DNA from: Lepidostoma basale
Lineage: Eukaryota > Arthropoda > Insecta > Trichoptera > Lepidostomatidae
Assembly (NCBI GenBank): GCA_022606425.2
Contig: JAHDVF020000595.1
Location: 62,001-126,000, forward strand
Length of the DNA stretch: 64,000 nucleotides
Reading direction: 5' to 3'
Part shown: piece after piece, positions 32,692-43,779 of the stretch
How positions within the stretch are numbered: the first letter of the stretch is position 1
Layout: every line of letters begins with the position of its first letter
Notes under the pieces: generated by a model
What the model was told of the DNA's origin: nothing
Databases searched by the model: none
Seen by the model: the letters and a program-made list of their open reading frames with translations, nothing else
Position numbers and translations under genes: made by a program

Positions 32692-32952
32692 AGGGCAAAA
32701 AGTGCTTGGGTGACGAGAGATTTATTTTTGGATTGGTTCAAGACTGAATTTATTCCCGATGTTCGACGTTACCTATCGTCAATAAATTTACTGCAAAAGG
32801 ATTTGCTGCTTCTGGACAACTGGCCAGGTCACCTTCCAGAAGACGATCTTCGTAGTGAGGACGGACAAATTTTCGCCATATTTGTCCCACCCAACACAAC
32901 GGCTTTAATTCAGCCAATGAACCAAAACGTAAACATTTTTAATAGACGCAGT
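32692..32952 (+). mobile_element. Tigger/jerky-type DDE transposase fragment
   Basis: An open frame gives KSAWVTRDLFLDWFKTEFIP, INLLQKDLLLLDNWPGHLPE and FVPPNTTALIQPMNQNVNIF. LLLDN carries a catalytic Asp. The usual QPMDQ is QPMNQ, so the last catalytic Asp is lost. N- and C-terminal parts are absent. It directly abuts the RTE-like fragment. Confidence 0.8.
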
Positions 32953-33134
32953 TAATTTATAATACATTTGTGAAATGATAGACGTGTAGTTTTTCAGCTA
33001 GATAATATAACTTTACCATTTAAAAAAAAAATTAATCTAGTTTAACACATTAAAAAATAAACATTAATAATATTTCACTTTAATCTAGCCAGGACCAAGT
33101 CGGACCTAACGTTATTTAATTCTATAATTATTAT

Positions 33135-33190
33135 TTTTATTTTAGTTCTGACCGGTTTCGGATGATCTTTATCATCGTCTGGTTTGCTAT
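33135..33190 (-). repeat. Hammerhead-like motif (family J)
   Basis: The minus strand reads CAGACGATGATAAAGATCAT then CCGAAACCGGTC. The stem assignment is ambiguous, and the first core bases differ from consensus. Confidence 0.35.
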
Positions 33191-33216
33191 TATTTTCATT
33201 AGCTTCAACGAACTTT

Positions 33217-33439
33217 GACCTTCGACATTGGTGGCAGAGTGGTAAGAGCTCTGACTTCCATACCGAAGGTCCCGGGTTAGATTCACGGCGATGGCAGTGT
33301 GATTGTCACGGTGTAGAATTCACGTGACAATAAAATGGCGATAGATTGGCTACCTATCACATGTCATGAGAATCAATATAACAGCTAAAAATAATTTTTA
33401 CACAGTAATTGGGTTCAAAACGACCTGTTGTATACAAGG
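33217..33439 (+). mobile_element. tRNA-derived SINE, subfamily B
   Basis: The head gaccttcgacattggtggca and B-box GGTTAGATTC are followed by a body with a short deletion, then tail B ending gttgtatacaagg. Confidence 0.8.
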
Positions 33440-33464
33440 AAAAAAAACTTCTACCAAGAATAAC

Positions 33465-34575
33465 ACTAAACTAACTAACTAACCATCACGCCGTCTCCCC
33501 GAAGGGGGAGGCAGAAAGAATGGACTGCCACACTTTTCTTTCCTGACATATTTCTCTCGCTTCCTCAACATTCATACATCGTGTCATGCACGTGCGTCGA
33601 TTTCTCTGACTCCTCACATGGCCGACATTCAATATTTGATTTATTGGATCGTGCCACGTTGTCCTCTGTCTTCCTTTATTTATAGTTCCATTAACATCGT
33701 TAACATTTACTTTAATCTAATGGAACTAGAAATATTAGCCCTAATGATGGCCTGTATATTTTCTTTATCTTCCCATTGTGCTGGAAGGTTACATCACCAG
33801 AATAACACTAACATTAATATATTAAATTAAATATATTTATTGTTCCTTCAACAATTATATAAGACTCCATATCTGCGTCTGTTTTCTCGAAATTTTATTT
33901 TATTTTTAGGTAGTCTACCATAGACACGTAAAACGAATGTCTTACTATTTTGGCTACAAAAACCACCAGTTGCCGACTTATGACTTAACGAAACAAAAAC
34001 TAGGATAATAAAAGTGCGCTATTGTTGGTAATGCCTCATAACTCGAATGTGCGGTTAAGGAAGTGGCTTAAAAGGTTAAGGAAGTTGAACAAATGTTATC
34101 AAATAGGATGTTGCCAATTGTTGCGGTGAATTTTGCAAATAATCTTACATTAATTAGTAGGTTAACACTCAACTTCCAGGATATTAGTACATAGGAAGGG
34201 TCAAGGAAGATGCCTCCACGTGTGGTGCTATAACACCCGGCGCCCCTGGAAACGACACAAAGTCGGCCAAACCTTCAAGTACAATGGCAAGAGAAAGAAG
34301 AGATACATACCTCTTTAGGGCCAATATTTCTAGTTCCATTAGATTAAAGTAAATGTTAACGATGTAAATGGAACTATACATAAAGGAAGAACGAGGTAGA
34401 GGAGTACAATAAATCAAATATTGAATGTCGGCCACGTGAAGAGTCGGAGAAATCGAAATACATCTATGACACGATGTATGAATGTTGAGGAAGGGGGAGA
34501 AGTATGTCAGGAAAAAAAAGCGTGGCAGTCCATTATTTCTGCCTACCACCTCGGGGAGACGGCGTGATAGAAAGT
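33465..34575. mobile_element. Inverted duplication of a LINE-1f 3' end
   Basis: 33470-33790 (-) and 34265-34575 (+) are inverted copies of one LINE-1f 3' end. They share a non-LINE extension (atttactttaatctaatgg). The ~480-bp centre has no recognised feature. Confidence 0.7.
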
Positions 34576-34975
34576 TAGGTAGTTTTTTTAGGGCCACTTC
34601 TGGGATATACTCGTATGAAGCTGTCTTACGCTTGATACGAAGAAGGAGATATACATGGAAATAGGTAGGGTTCACTGAGGCTTCTTATCATACTGCATAT
34701 ATTATATAATAAAATAGCACAATGGTGTTCTTGCACCGACCCTTATGTATGAAAGTGAACCACGGAACTGGCAAAAGAAGGATGAAAGAAAAAAATGCAG
34801 TAGAAATGAGATCTCTTAGCATAATGAGAGCTAATCTGTATATGTTTGACTGTCAAATGCTAATAAGAGAAGTGAATGTGGTACGAATGAAAGTGTTATG
34901 AACAAAATAATGAAAGGATCATTAAGATAGTTTGGACACATGGAAAAATTAATGAAGAAAGAATGATAAATTGAC

Positions 34976-35203
34976 GACCTTCGTGGCAGAGTGGTAAGAG
35001 CTCTGACTTCCATACCGAAGGTCCCGGGTTCGATTCCCGGCAATGGCAGTGTAATTGTCACACTGTCTTTGGTCTGGTGTAGAGTTCACGTGACAATAAA
35101 ATGGCGATAGATTGGGTACCTGTCACATGTCACGAGAATCAATATAAAAGCTAAAAAAATAAATTGTATACAGTAATTGGGTTCAAACGACCTGTTGTAC
35201 ACA
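34976..35203 (+). mobile_element. tRNA-derived SINE, subfamily B, nested in LINE-1f
   Basis: The head GACCTTCGTGGCAGAGTGGT contains the A-box region, and GGTTCGATTCCCGGCAATGG carries an intact B-box. Tail B ends cctgttgtacac. Confidence 0.88.
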
Positions 35204-35288
35204 TAAAAAAAAATAATAAAAAAAATAAAGAAAATACATATTAACGATGTAAATGGAACAAGAAATAAATGTCCAAATCAAATACGAC

Positions 35289-35541
35289 GACCTTCGTGAC
35301 CGAGTGGTAAGTGCATTGACTGTCACCTCGAAGGTTCCGAGTTCGATTCCCGACGTGGGCAGTGTGATTGTCACACTGTCTATGGTCTGGTGTAGAATTC
35401 ACGTGACAATAAAATGGCGATAGATTAGCTACATATCACATGTCACGAGAATCACTATGATAGTTATAATACCCTTTACATCGATTTGGCTCATGCTGTC
35501 ATGATGTAAAGAGCAATTCAACAAAATAATAATAATAATAT
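35289..35541 (+). mobile_element. tRNA-derived SINE, subfamily A, nested in LINE-1f
   Basis: The head GACCTTCGTGACCGAGTGGT and B-box AGTTCGATTCCCG are followed by the shared body, tail A with catgatgtaaagagc, and (AAT)n. Confidence 0.88.
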
Positions 35542-35734
35542 TAAATGTCTACCACGTGAGGAGTCGGAGAAATCGACATGAGTGCATGGCACGATCCATG
35601 GATGTCGAGGAATCGAGAGAAGTATGTCAGGAAAGAACAGTGTGGCGGTCCATCAGTTCTGTCTACTCCTTCGGAAAGACGGCTTGATGGTTAGTTAGTT
35701 TTAATAAATATAGATTGGATAATATATAGATTGG

Positions 35735-36115
35735 AGTGACATCTCTAGGCGGTTTCTAGCAATGCGCTAAATGGCGGTAGCCTTTCACATTGTGTAAAAA
35801 AGATCTTCTGCTTAATGCTTAAAATACAATATTCATAGATGGCGTTAGTGTGTAGATTGAATAAACTACCATGCAAAGGGTGGTGTTGCAGATTAACATA
35901 TATACAACTTCCAAAAATTTGTCAGACATGGTGGTCATAAGAAAAAAGTGGAATGGGGAATGTTGTATTACATAAAGCGTGCGCTTAACCCAACCAATGA
36001 CAGGTCATAAGTCCTGTAAACATCTTGATCAACCATATTCAGTTTCCAATTTGCATCTTCGTCTCTATTGAGATACAATTGATTCTTGATTTAATAAATA
36101 TGACCTATAATATAT
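35735..36115 (+). repeat. Dispersed repeat W, intact at the piggyBac site
   Basis: It contains tgacaggtcataagtcctgt and taacatatatacaacttcca. Other copies are 38595-38785 plus 40489-40645 (-), 28320-28465, 43545-43700 (-) and 57960-58180. No coding is seen. Confidence 0.7.
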
Positions 36116-36474
36116 TTCTAATTATGTAAAACTTCTCGAATGACCGTTAATTTCTACACATATTTTGTAATGTTCTAGAAATAATCAATGGAGGCAAAAT
36201 TTTGCAGACTAAACTTCAAATTGAGCCTTGAGCCGTCGTTGGCTCATAATTTTGGTCACTCAGGACGGATATTCTCACATAATCGTCCTAAAACTTTAAG
36301 ATAGTACGCCTTATTAACCGTAAGACCTCTTTGCAAAATTAATGATGCACGATGGCCCTTGAATTCAAATAAAGTTTTGACGTTTCTATTTCATCAAACC
36401 TTGTATCGTGCAAAATAGCTTGCGTTGTTATCAAATAGAATCCAATCCCTCATAAGAACCAAGCATTGTGGCCT

Positions 36475-36745
36475 CTAAAAGCTTAAAAAGTAGTGACCCG
36501 AATGATTGGAAGTCCTACAGTGGGATATACCCTGCTGAATGATAAGTATCACTTGCATGACAGCATCAAGACTTCCAGTAAGTCCGACTCCCTGGCGTTC
36601 TAGACTGGTTCTCGTAATCCCATCAGGGTCATAACTCATAATAGACAGGGAGAAGGCGTAAGACGTATCTTCGGCGCCGCCAGCTAAGGGAAGGTAGCCC
36701 TGGATATGGCAATGGGAAAACACCGCAGTAACACTTCCCAAGAAA
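36475..36745 (-). repeat. Repeat related to repeat Y
   Basis: It shares the block cagctaagggaaggtagcc with the two Y copies, but its flanks differ. Confidence 0.45.
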
Positions 36746-36959
36746 TCAATATGAAAAAGAAATAAGATTTAATGTGGTCTAGTGTCATTTTGTCGTAATA
36801 TTCATCTCCAAGTTAATGTAATCCGACATAGACGGGAGATGGACCTAGGGTTACATGTGTATAGCTGACGATAGGGCGCCGCCGCGTCCTATAACAGTTT
36901 CGAGTTGATAAGAATATTCTCGAGAAGAACACATTCACCACAGTGATCGCAAACGTCGA

Positions 36960-37451
36960 AGAGACCTGAGTAGGCACTAAAATAAGAATGTAAAAGCTGC
37001 ACGGACGCAGTTTCTTCGAAGAAATGGTATGTTTATAAGGTTAGTTAGTGGTGACATTTTTATTTATTGAAATCATAATGTCGTTCTCGGATAAATCGTT
37101 AATAAAAAGTCGTTCTCAGATTATAAATTTGTCCTAATTTTTCATTCCTTGCAATCTCTTGAAAATAGATGTACTCTTAATGATATGTTATTGCTTCATA
37201 AAATTACTCACTTTAAAATTAACAACTCTGAACTTCTTTGCAAATTGACACTCGATACTCCTATGTCTTGCACAACACACCCCGCGAGCCAAGTTTTCCA
37301 TCTTAATGTTTATCGCACTAACTACGCTCAGAGCGCGGCAATGTATCGAATTTGTGACAACTACAATAAGTATTTTGGAGACATTAATGTTTTCCATTTG
37401 AACGAGCGAAATTTCATAAAAATGATCGGAAAAACCTTCTGGCGTGTATGA
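36960..37451 (+). mobile_element. CR1/Jockey-like LINE C-terminal fragment
   Basis: Frame 37149-37451 gives SLENRCTLNDMLLLHKITHF, KINNSELLCKLTLDTPM and VYRTNYAQSAAMYRICDNYN, the post-RT tail of CR1/L2-type LINEs. The stop is at the natural end. Confidence 0.7.
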
Positions 37452-37481
37452 GACCACAGTGTTACATACTATTATAATATA

Positions 37482-37975
37482 TTAACTAACTAACTAACTA
37501 ACCATCACGCCAATTCCCGGAGGGGTAGACAGAGAGGATGGATCGCCACGCTGGCCTGTCCTGGCATACCTCTTGGGCTTCCTCTACATTCATACATCGT
37601 ACCATGCACGCACGTCGATTATTCCGACTTTGATGTGGTCGCCTTTTAGTAATTGATTAATTTGGTCATGCCATGTTTTCCTCGGTCGTCCTCGGCTTCT
37701 TTTCCCACTCATCCATTCGTTCCATATGTCCGAACCATCTCAGGGATCCTTTTTTAACTTTATTCATGATGCAGTCATCTGCCTTACATTTCTTTCTTAT
37801 TTCATCGTTCGGTATTCTACCATACAACGTTTTTCCGCACATTATTCTTAGTGATCTCATTTCTACGGCGTTTATCCTGCTTTCATCCTTCTTTTGCCAG
37901 CTCCAAGCTTCACTTCCATAATGAGGGTTGGCACTAGAATTCCGTTGTGTGCTGCCATCTTTGCTTCTGTGGATA
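37482..37975 (-). mobile_element. LINE-1f 3' fragment, long open frame
   Basis: The minus frame gives MRSLRIMCGKTLYGRIPNDE and KGSLRWFGHMERMDEW. The (TAAC)n tail is intact. It is more diverged at the protein level than the main group, suggesting a subfamily. Confidence 0.85.
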
Positions 37976-37979
37976 TATT

Positions 37980-38500
37980 TCTATATTACTTTTTAATTTA
38001 TTTTATTTCCACTACTTTTATTATTTTTAACTCTTAAATATTTTGTTTAGCCTCATTTTGTCTTAGTTTAACTTCAATCCCGTTTCATACTGTCGTCTGT
38101 TAACTATTATTTTATATTTGTGGTACCTAGCATGTAATTGGCCTTACTTTAATTTTCCTAAGTGTTTTATTTTCCTTTCTAATATATGTTATTGATATTG
38201 CTGTGATGTTACCCTTAAAAAATAAATAACACAATTGTGAATCATACATTCTTAGATGTCGTCAAGAAGTTTGAAAACATCTGTTCTCAATTCAATTACG
38301 GACACTACCATTTTAGTATTTTTCCAAGTTTGACAATGTACGTCATGAGTTTACGAATGAGTCAATAATTGTATGCCTCACTGAACAGAAACGTCTGTAT
38401 ATCGGTTATTTCACAATTACAAGTAATAGGAACAAAATAGATCAAGCATGTTTATTGTTTCTTGAACAATTATGTAAAACTCCATATTAAATTATTAATG
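37980..38500. other. AT-rich stretch without recognisable features
   Basis: No open frame, splice-framed exon or repeat is recognised. Confidence 0.4.
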
Positions 38501-38504
38501 TGTA

Positions 38505-38590
38505 TGAAAAAACGACAGTTTTCAAGGAGTTTTATTATAATATTCATGTATGACATGTTTCGCCCTTCTAAAGCATTATCAAATGGATAC
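38505..38590 (-). repeat. Family A hammerhead-like repeat, single arm
   Basis: The minus strand reads TTGATAATGC, hairpin, GAAAC, ATGTC, then the family flank. Confidence 0.6.
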
Positions 38591-38785
38591 AAGGATTAAT
38601 TTTATCTCAATAGAGACGAAGATGCAAACTGGAAACTGAATATGGTGATCGAGGTGTTTACAGGACTTATGACCTGTCATTGGTTGGGTTAAGCGCACGC
38701 TTTATGTAATACAACATTCCCCATTCCACCTTTTTTCTTATGACCACCATTTCTGACAAATTTTTGGAAGTTGTATATATGTTAA

Positions 38786-40488
38786 CCCTAGAAGCATTAT
38801 CTATATAAGAGGTACACAAAGCCTAAACATACGTCTCAGAGACGTACACATATAAATGACACTCTGTAGGCAAAAATATACCTATTTTAGGTAAATTATT
38901 TTAAGGAAATGTAGGTTAGGAAATAAACTAACAATAAAATCATTGTTATCAATTAAAATACGATCACAGATCTTTATTATAAAGAAATTTAATATTATTG
39001 TTAAATTCTCAAACAAAAAAAATTACTTCTGAAAAATCAACTAAAACATATATTTTTTTAATATAAACTATTCAGTATTTTTTTTTAAATCTTCTTCTTA
39101 GGACACACGTTAAACACAATCAGACTTTAAGTGACTAGTAATAATTTAAATGCAGTCTACACACACATCAACTTTATGCTCGCTACATACTGACTTTTTA
39201 CATTTACGGCACACTAATTTTGACATTTTTTTTTTTGTACGAACAGAATGCGCAATATTTACGTTTTTTTGGCTCTGGTTCTTCTGCTTGGGTTTCATTA
39301 CTTGAATTTGTAGGTTTTATGAGAATTTGACTTATATTGTCTCGTAAAGATCGTTTCAAAGTCGGTGCTTCAATTCTCTTCTCCATCCAAGGCGTGACCA
39401 AATCTGTGCTGAGTCGCTTTATAAATTATCTTCTGTTCAACGGTTTTTTATTGTTCCTGATCATGTTGGCCACAAATTAGAGTATAATTTACAAAGGCCA
39501 TGTTTAAAATTCCTTAAAATACAGTCATAGGCCATCTATTAGTCTTGCGGCTGCACGACATTGAGGAGCACATTTGGTCGAATGAGTCTACCCCGCCATT
39601 GGTTTGGTTGTAGAACATAATCATGTTAGGTTTGCCACTTGAATAATCAATTACTGGATTTTCATCGCAGGAGGATAAGAGGTAAACCATATTTGCAGGT
39701 TTGGGCTTATACGATACCAGTGTCAGGGGGCCATCAAAACAGAACATAGAGCTACCAACAGGCCGAGATCTCGAGTTTTTCAATTGTTCTGGGACTTCTC
39801 GTTTATTCGATCGTAAAGTGCCCACTATGGTCAAATTATAAGGTTGTTGTTATAAGTTTTTGGCTATATGTAAACCAATTGCAGCAGGTTATGTTTCTGT
39901 TCGATCGATGAATAGTCGTCGACAATTTCTTCATATAATATTCGCCAAGTGGCATCCCTCCAGTATTTGTGCTCCTGCCTATATATGGATCAGCGTCAAC
40001 AATATATTTGGAGATTGCATCACACATCATCGAAAATTTGATGCCGTATTTATCCGGCTTGTTTGGTTTTGTGGTCAACAATAATCTCGTTATCCTCGAC
40101 TTCAGAAGCCGAATCTCCCAAAGATAAATGATCTTCCTCGTTTAAAATTTGCAAAATATCGCCACTGTCTAAGTTATTAAACCGTGACATATTGTTATCT
40201 AAAAAAAACGACAAAGAAAGATATAAAATTCACGAAAAATGAACAAAAGTTAAATCGTATAAACTTGTACAAAGTTACACAAAGCCTAAACATACGTCTC
40301 GCAGGCGTGCAGTACCTCAATAAGTCAAAAATGGCGGGACATACCTTAACGACACAGGAACCTTCCGCTAGTTCCTATCGGCCCCTGAGTTGGCTAAAAA
40401 GCACGTGGAGCTAGCTTCAACCGTTAAAAAGAGACAAAGAATTTTCGAATACGTGTACGCCTCGCAGGCGTAGATTAGGCTTTTAGGG
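38786..40488 (-). mobile_element. Internally deleted piggyBac element in repeat W
   Basis: TTAA lies at both edges (38782-38785 and 40489-40492). The ends CCCTAGAAGCATTATCTA and the inverted CCCTAAAAGCCTAATCTA are terminal repeats. Minus-strand coding starts MSRFNNLDSGDILQILNEED near 40188, then jumps into the catalytic domain (KPNKPDKYGIKFSMMCDAIS), MVYLLSS and YNQTNGGVDSFDQMCSSMSC, and a C-terminal CAFC cysteine-rich end near 39230. A large part of the N-terminus and early catalytic domain is missing, with frameshifts, so it cannot transpose itself. Confidence 0.9.
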
Positions 40489-40649
40489 TTAATATCCAAC
40501 ACCACAATTCACATGGCAGTTTCAATTTACCAACCAGCGCCATCTATGAAGATTAGGTTTAAGCATTAAGCAGAAGATCTTTATAACGCAATGTGAAAGG
40601 CTATAACGCCTGGAAATATCACTCCAATTTATATGCTAACTTGGACCAG

Positions 40650-41140
40650 TTTTTGTTTTATACAACATTTTTGAATGGTTCCATTCAAAAATGTTGTATA
40701 AATCAAATGGATACATTTGTTAACGAATTGTCTCGTCCTGAATGTTGTCGAACGACAACTCTGTAAATTGTCGTGGTTGTTCTGGACAGTTTCTTGATTA
40801 TGAAACCGTGCAAACTATTAGGAATGTTTCAACAGTGAAATACCAGTTTTTTTGTTTGTATAATAAATCATTTTGGACCAATAAGCGGATGGCCAAGTGT
40901 ATTACACGTCCTTGAACTATTAATACGGACAAATAAATCGAGTCCTGAGAATTTGTTACCAAAAAGTTGTATTTAAGCATGTCTGGATTTTACGCACACT
41001 AACAAAAAATAAAATACACTCATATAAAATACATATCATACATTAAATATACCTATATAAAGGATGTTTAAAAATATAAGAAAAAATAAGTGATTTTAGA
41101 TTTTTTTAAATTTAACACTGTTGAATTCGGTGAAATCGGT
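40650..41140. other. Stretch with a short perfect hairpin
   Basis: tatacaacatttttgaatgg and its inverted copy meet at about 40657-40700. Nothing else is recognised. Confidence 0.45.
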
Positions 41141-41146
41141 CAAGGA

Positions 41147-41946
41147 CGTGCCACACTGTTTGAAACAAACTCTCCATATGGGTGACCTTGGTGGAGAGCT
41201 GTGGAGCCCACGGTTGGTGTAGCGTCCACACTTGGTTTAAAACAAGCTCTCCACAGGGATCACCTTTGTGGAGCCCGCGGTTGGTGTGGCATCCACAGTA
41301 GACACTATTTTCGTATACGTCCGCACTCCACCGATGCACAGTGTTTCAGGGTGCGATATTTCGAGCTACTTTTGGTAAAAACCCAAAGACATGGAAATGG
41401 CTAATTATAAGTGTTTAGGGAAGAGTATTAGTCATTCAGTTCACACAATAAATTTGAGGCCGATTTGTTGAAATTTCAACCCCTAAATTACCTACCTAAT
41501 TGCATGCAACAACAAAACCGGTTCAGTCCTATTGTTTCGCTGCTAACCGATTGATATATGAATTTAATATGAATTACCTATAATACCTACTTTATGTAAA
41601 GACAGAGAGATAGACAGACAGATATATGTGTTTCTATCGTAGAAGTCAACAGACATATAAATTTTATAAGAATAATAATTTCAAAATAATTTTTTTACAG
41701 AATAATGAAAAGTAGCTCGTAATATTGGGATTTGAAGCACTGTGCGACGCCGCTACGCAACTGACCTTGACTGGTGGAATCCACAGCCAAACATGTGGAA
41801 TGCGTGTTTACAACAGTTTACAACACGCTACTATGCGCGTCCGTCCACAAGGGTCAAACGAATTTTGGTTTAAAACAAGTGTCTACACAGTTTTAAACCG
41901 CTGGTGGAGACCGATGTGGAGAGCTTGTTTAAAACAGTGTGGCACG
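41147..41946. mobile_element. 800-bp TIR element of unassigned superfamily
   Basis: The ends CGTGCCACACTGTTT and AAACAGTGTGGCACG are inverted. Similarity continues inward through caagctctccaca. Subterminal copies of ggtttaaaacaag occur at 41229 and 41870. Only short open frames are present. No target duplication is clear. Confidence 0.7.
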
Positions 41947-42029
41947 GTTTTTACTGTCGAAATAAAGACTAAACGGAAAGGGAATTGGAAGTAGTTCTAA
42001 AAAAATATTGTTTAATTTAATTATTATAA

Positions 42030-42172
42030 ATTAGTCGCAGTCGGTAGGCCGCGACTGCGATGGCTGGATGGTGCCGTGGCAGATTGTCGGGTCCTGGAGC
42101 AGCAAGACTGGGAGGTGGCGGCCAGAGGCCAAGACCCACCAAGGGTTGTAGCGCCGGAGAAGAAGAAGAATT
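42030..42172 (+). mobile_element. LINE-4f C-terminal fragment
   Basis: The frame gives VGRPRLRWLDGAVADCRVLE, QQDWEVAARGQDPPRVVAPE and a (GAA)n tail. Confidence 0.7.
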
Positions 42173-42204
42173 ATTATAAATTATCGGAGAGAAACTATCG
42201 GTTC

Positions 42205-42320
42205 AACACCTTCATTTTCGGAAGAACGATACAAAGTGTACCTATATACTCGTATATAAGGTTTATACCATCCCCTGATTATAAAGGTATGAAACCTTCA
42301 AAATATATCGAGATATACAA
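42205..42320. repeat. Family E inverted pair, decayed
   Basis: The blocks caacaccttcattttcggaa (-) and cctgattataaaggtatgaa then accttcaaaat (+) flank a short centre. Confidence 0.5.
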
Positions 42321-42495
42321 ACACAAATGTGGAAAAATATTGTTTAAAACACTTAATTATAATTGTTAATAATACTTCGTAAATCTGATGTTTTCATCAA
42401 AATTAAATACTTCGGAGTTTAACATACGGTTCGGTACAAGTTTCTATAAAAACATGTGGAATTTTGTTTGTCATATATATTTTAAATTAGACATA

Positions 42496-43250
42496 TTTTA
42501 TCATAATATAAATAGGCGAAAACTGGATGTCATCATGAAAGAGTACGAGAATATTTTGAATATAAGAGAGCAAGAGAGGAATACTTCAATTCTCACCGAA
42601 AGAAATGCATGCCCGTGAACGTTTTTGGATTATTTTGAATTTGGTTCTGATTATTATTCCATGACAGTAGTGTAGAAAACAAAAGGAGAACAATTTGGTA
42701 TTGTTAAATGTGAACTTTTTATCGTGTGTGAAAAAAATGTTTACATTATTTTTTAACAATTTATTAAGTACTGGTTCAAAAGGATAGTAGGGTTATGATG
42801 GGGTATGTTTTGCTGGAAAGCAAGCCTCTACAAAATGTCGTAAGGCGCCATGTTGCATTTACAACAGCAACACTACTATCAAGTCCAAATCTCTAGCGTC
42901 CACGAGAGGTCTTTTTAAAGACTTCGCGAACCCCGGGCAATGTGGCACATATTACTTAGTGCCATAGCAGATAGAGAGAGGACGAATGGCGAGCTTCCAG
43001 CGCCATAAAACTGGATACACCCAGCTAAGGGAAGGTAGCCCCGACAGAAAATCCTCCAGAGAAGGCAAGGGAATACCACTCTAGATATTTTTCCCCAGGT
43101 CATCACTATGAAGGTGATAGTCAACGTTAGGAAGACCTGACAGGACACAGAAAGAAGAAGAAGTACTGGTTACGATTGTATTGTGAACAAAGTTTTTAAA
43201 TAGTAGAAAAGCTTTATTTCCGTGAATATTTCACGGCTAACAACTAGTTA
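42496..43250 (+). repeat. Dispersed repeat X, interrupted by repeat Y
   Basis: Left 42496-42776 and right 43163-43250 match the halves at 27722-27990 and 28745-28855. Repeat Y lies between. Confidence 0.65.
42777..43162 (+). mobile_element. Repeat Y insertion with 9-bp target duplication
   Basis: The direct repeat gtactggtt is at 42768-42776 and 43163-43171. It ends with AACGTTAGGAAGACCTGACA and a GAAGAAGAAG tail, like LINE-5f 3' ends. It is probably a short retroelement using that tail. A second copy is at 45085-45483. Confidence 0.7.
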
Positions 43251-43544
43251 AAAATTAATAAGGAACATTCTATATTTAAATGTTCGCATACCATGAAAAT
43301 AATTGTACAATATCTGCATACGTAATGTATAATATATACACTAGTAGGAGGTGCAAAGCTAACTCCAAACAAAAACAACGTTTTACGACTTGGAGTAGTA
43401 ATTACGAGTTGAATATCGTCTTAGAATATTCTCGGGTCGTGTCTGGGTAATTTGGATAATAGTAACAAAAAATCAAAGAGTTATCGCGACTTGAAATGGA
43501 AAAAAATCGATTCAAAATGGCGAGAGATGAAAGAACTGGTTTTA

Positions 43545-43700
43545 AATTTTTAATTGTATCTCAATAGAGACGAAGAAACAAACTGGAAACTGAATATGGA
43601 TGATCAAGGTGTTTACAGGACTTATGACCTGTCATTGGTTGTACTGAATATGGATGATCAAGGTGTTTACAGGACTTATGACCTGTCATTGGTTGAACTG
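43545..43700 (-). repeat. Repeat W fragment with a 54-bp tandem duplication
   Basis: The unit starting tgaatatggatgatcaaggt at 43591 repeats at 43645 with almost no change. Other W copies have the unit once. Confidence 0.7.
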
Positions 43701-43779
43701 GTTTTAATTTGGAACTTAATAATAACACTGTTTTTATTCCACTTTTATTTAATACATATTTTTATGGAATAATTATATT

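Larger units (their letters stand above)
34720..35700 (+). mobile_element. LINE-1f 3' region interrupted by two SINEs
   Basis: LINE-1f pieces at 34720-34972, about 35225-35285 and 35545-35700 are collinear. Breaks coincide exactly with SINEs at 34976-35203 and 35289-35541. The 3' end keeps GGTTAGTTAG. Confidence 0.85.

Noticed and set aside
33135..33190. Family J as a confident ribozyme
   Set aside because: Two competing stem assignments exist and the first core bases do not fit; listed only as a weak repeat feature.
34184..34675. 163-residue minus-strand open frame
   Set aside because: It crosses the antisense of a LINE-1f 3' end and unrelated DNA; no protein family is seen.
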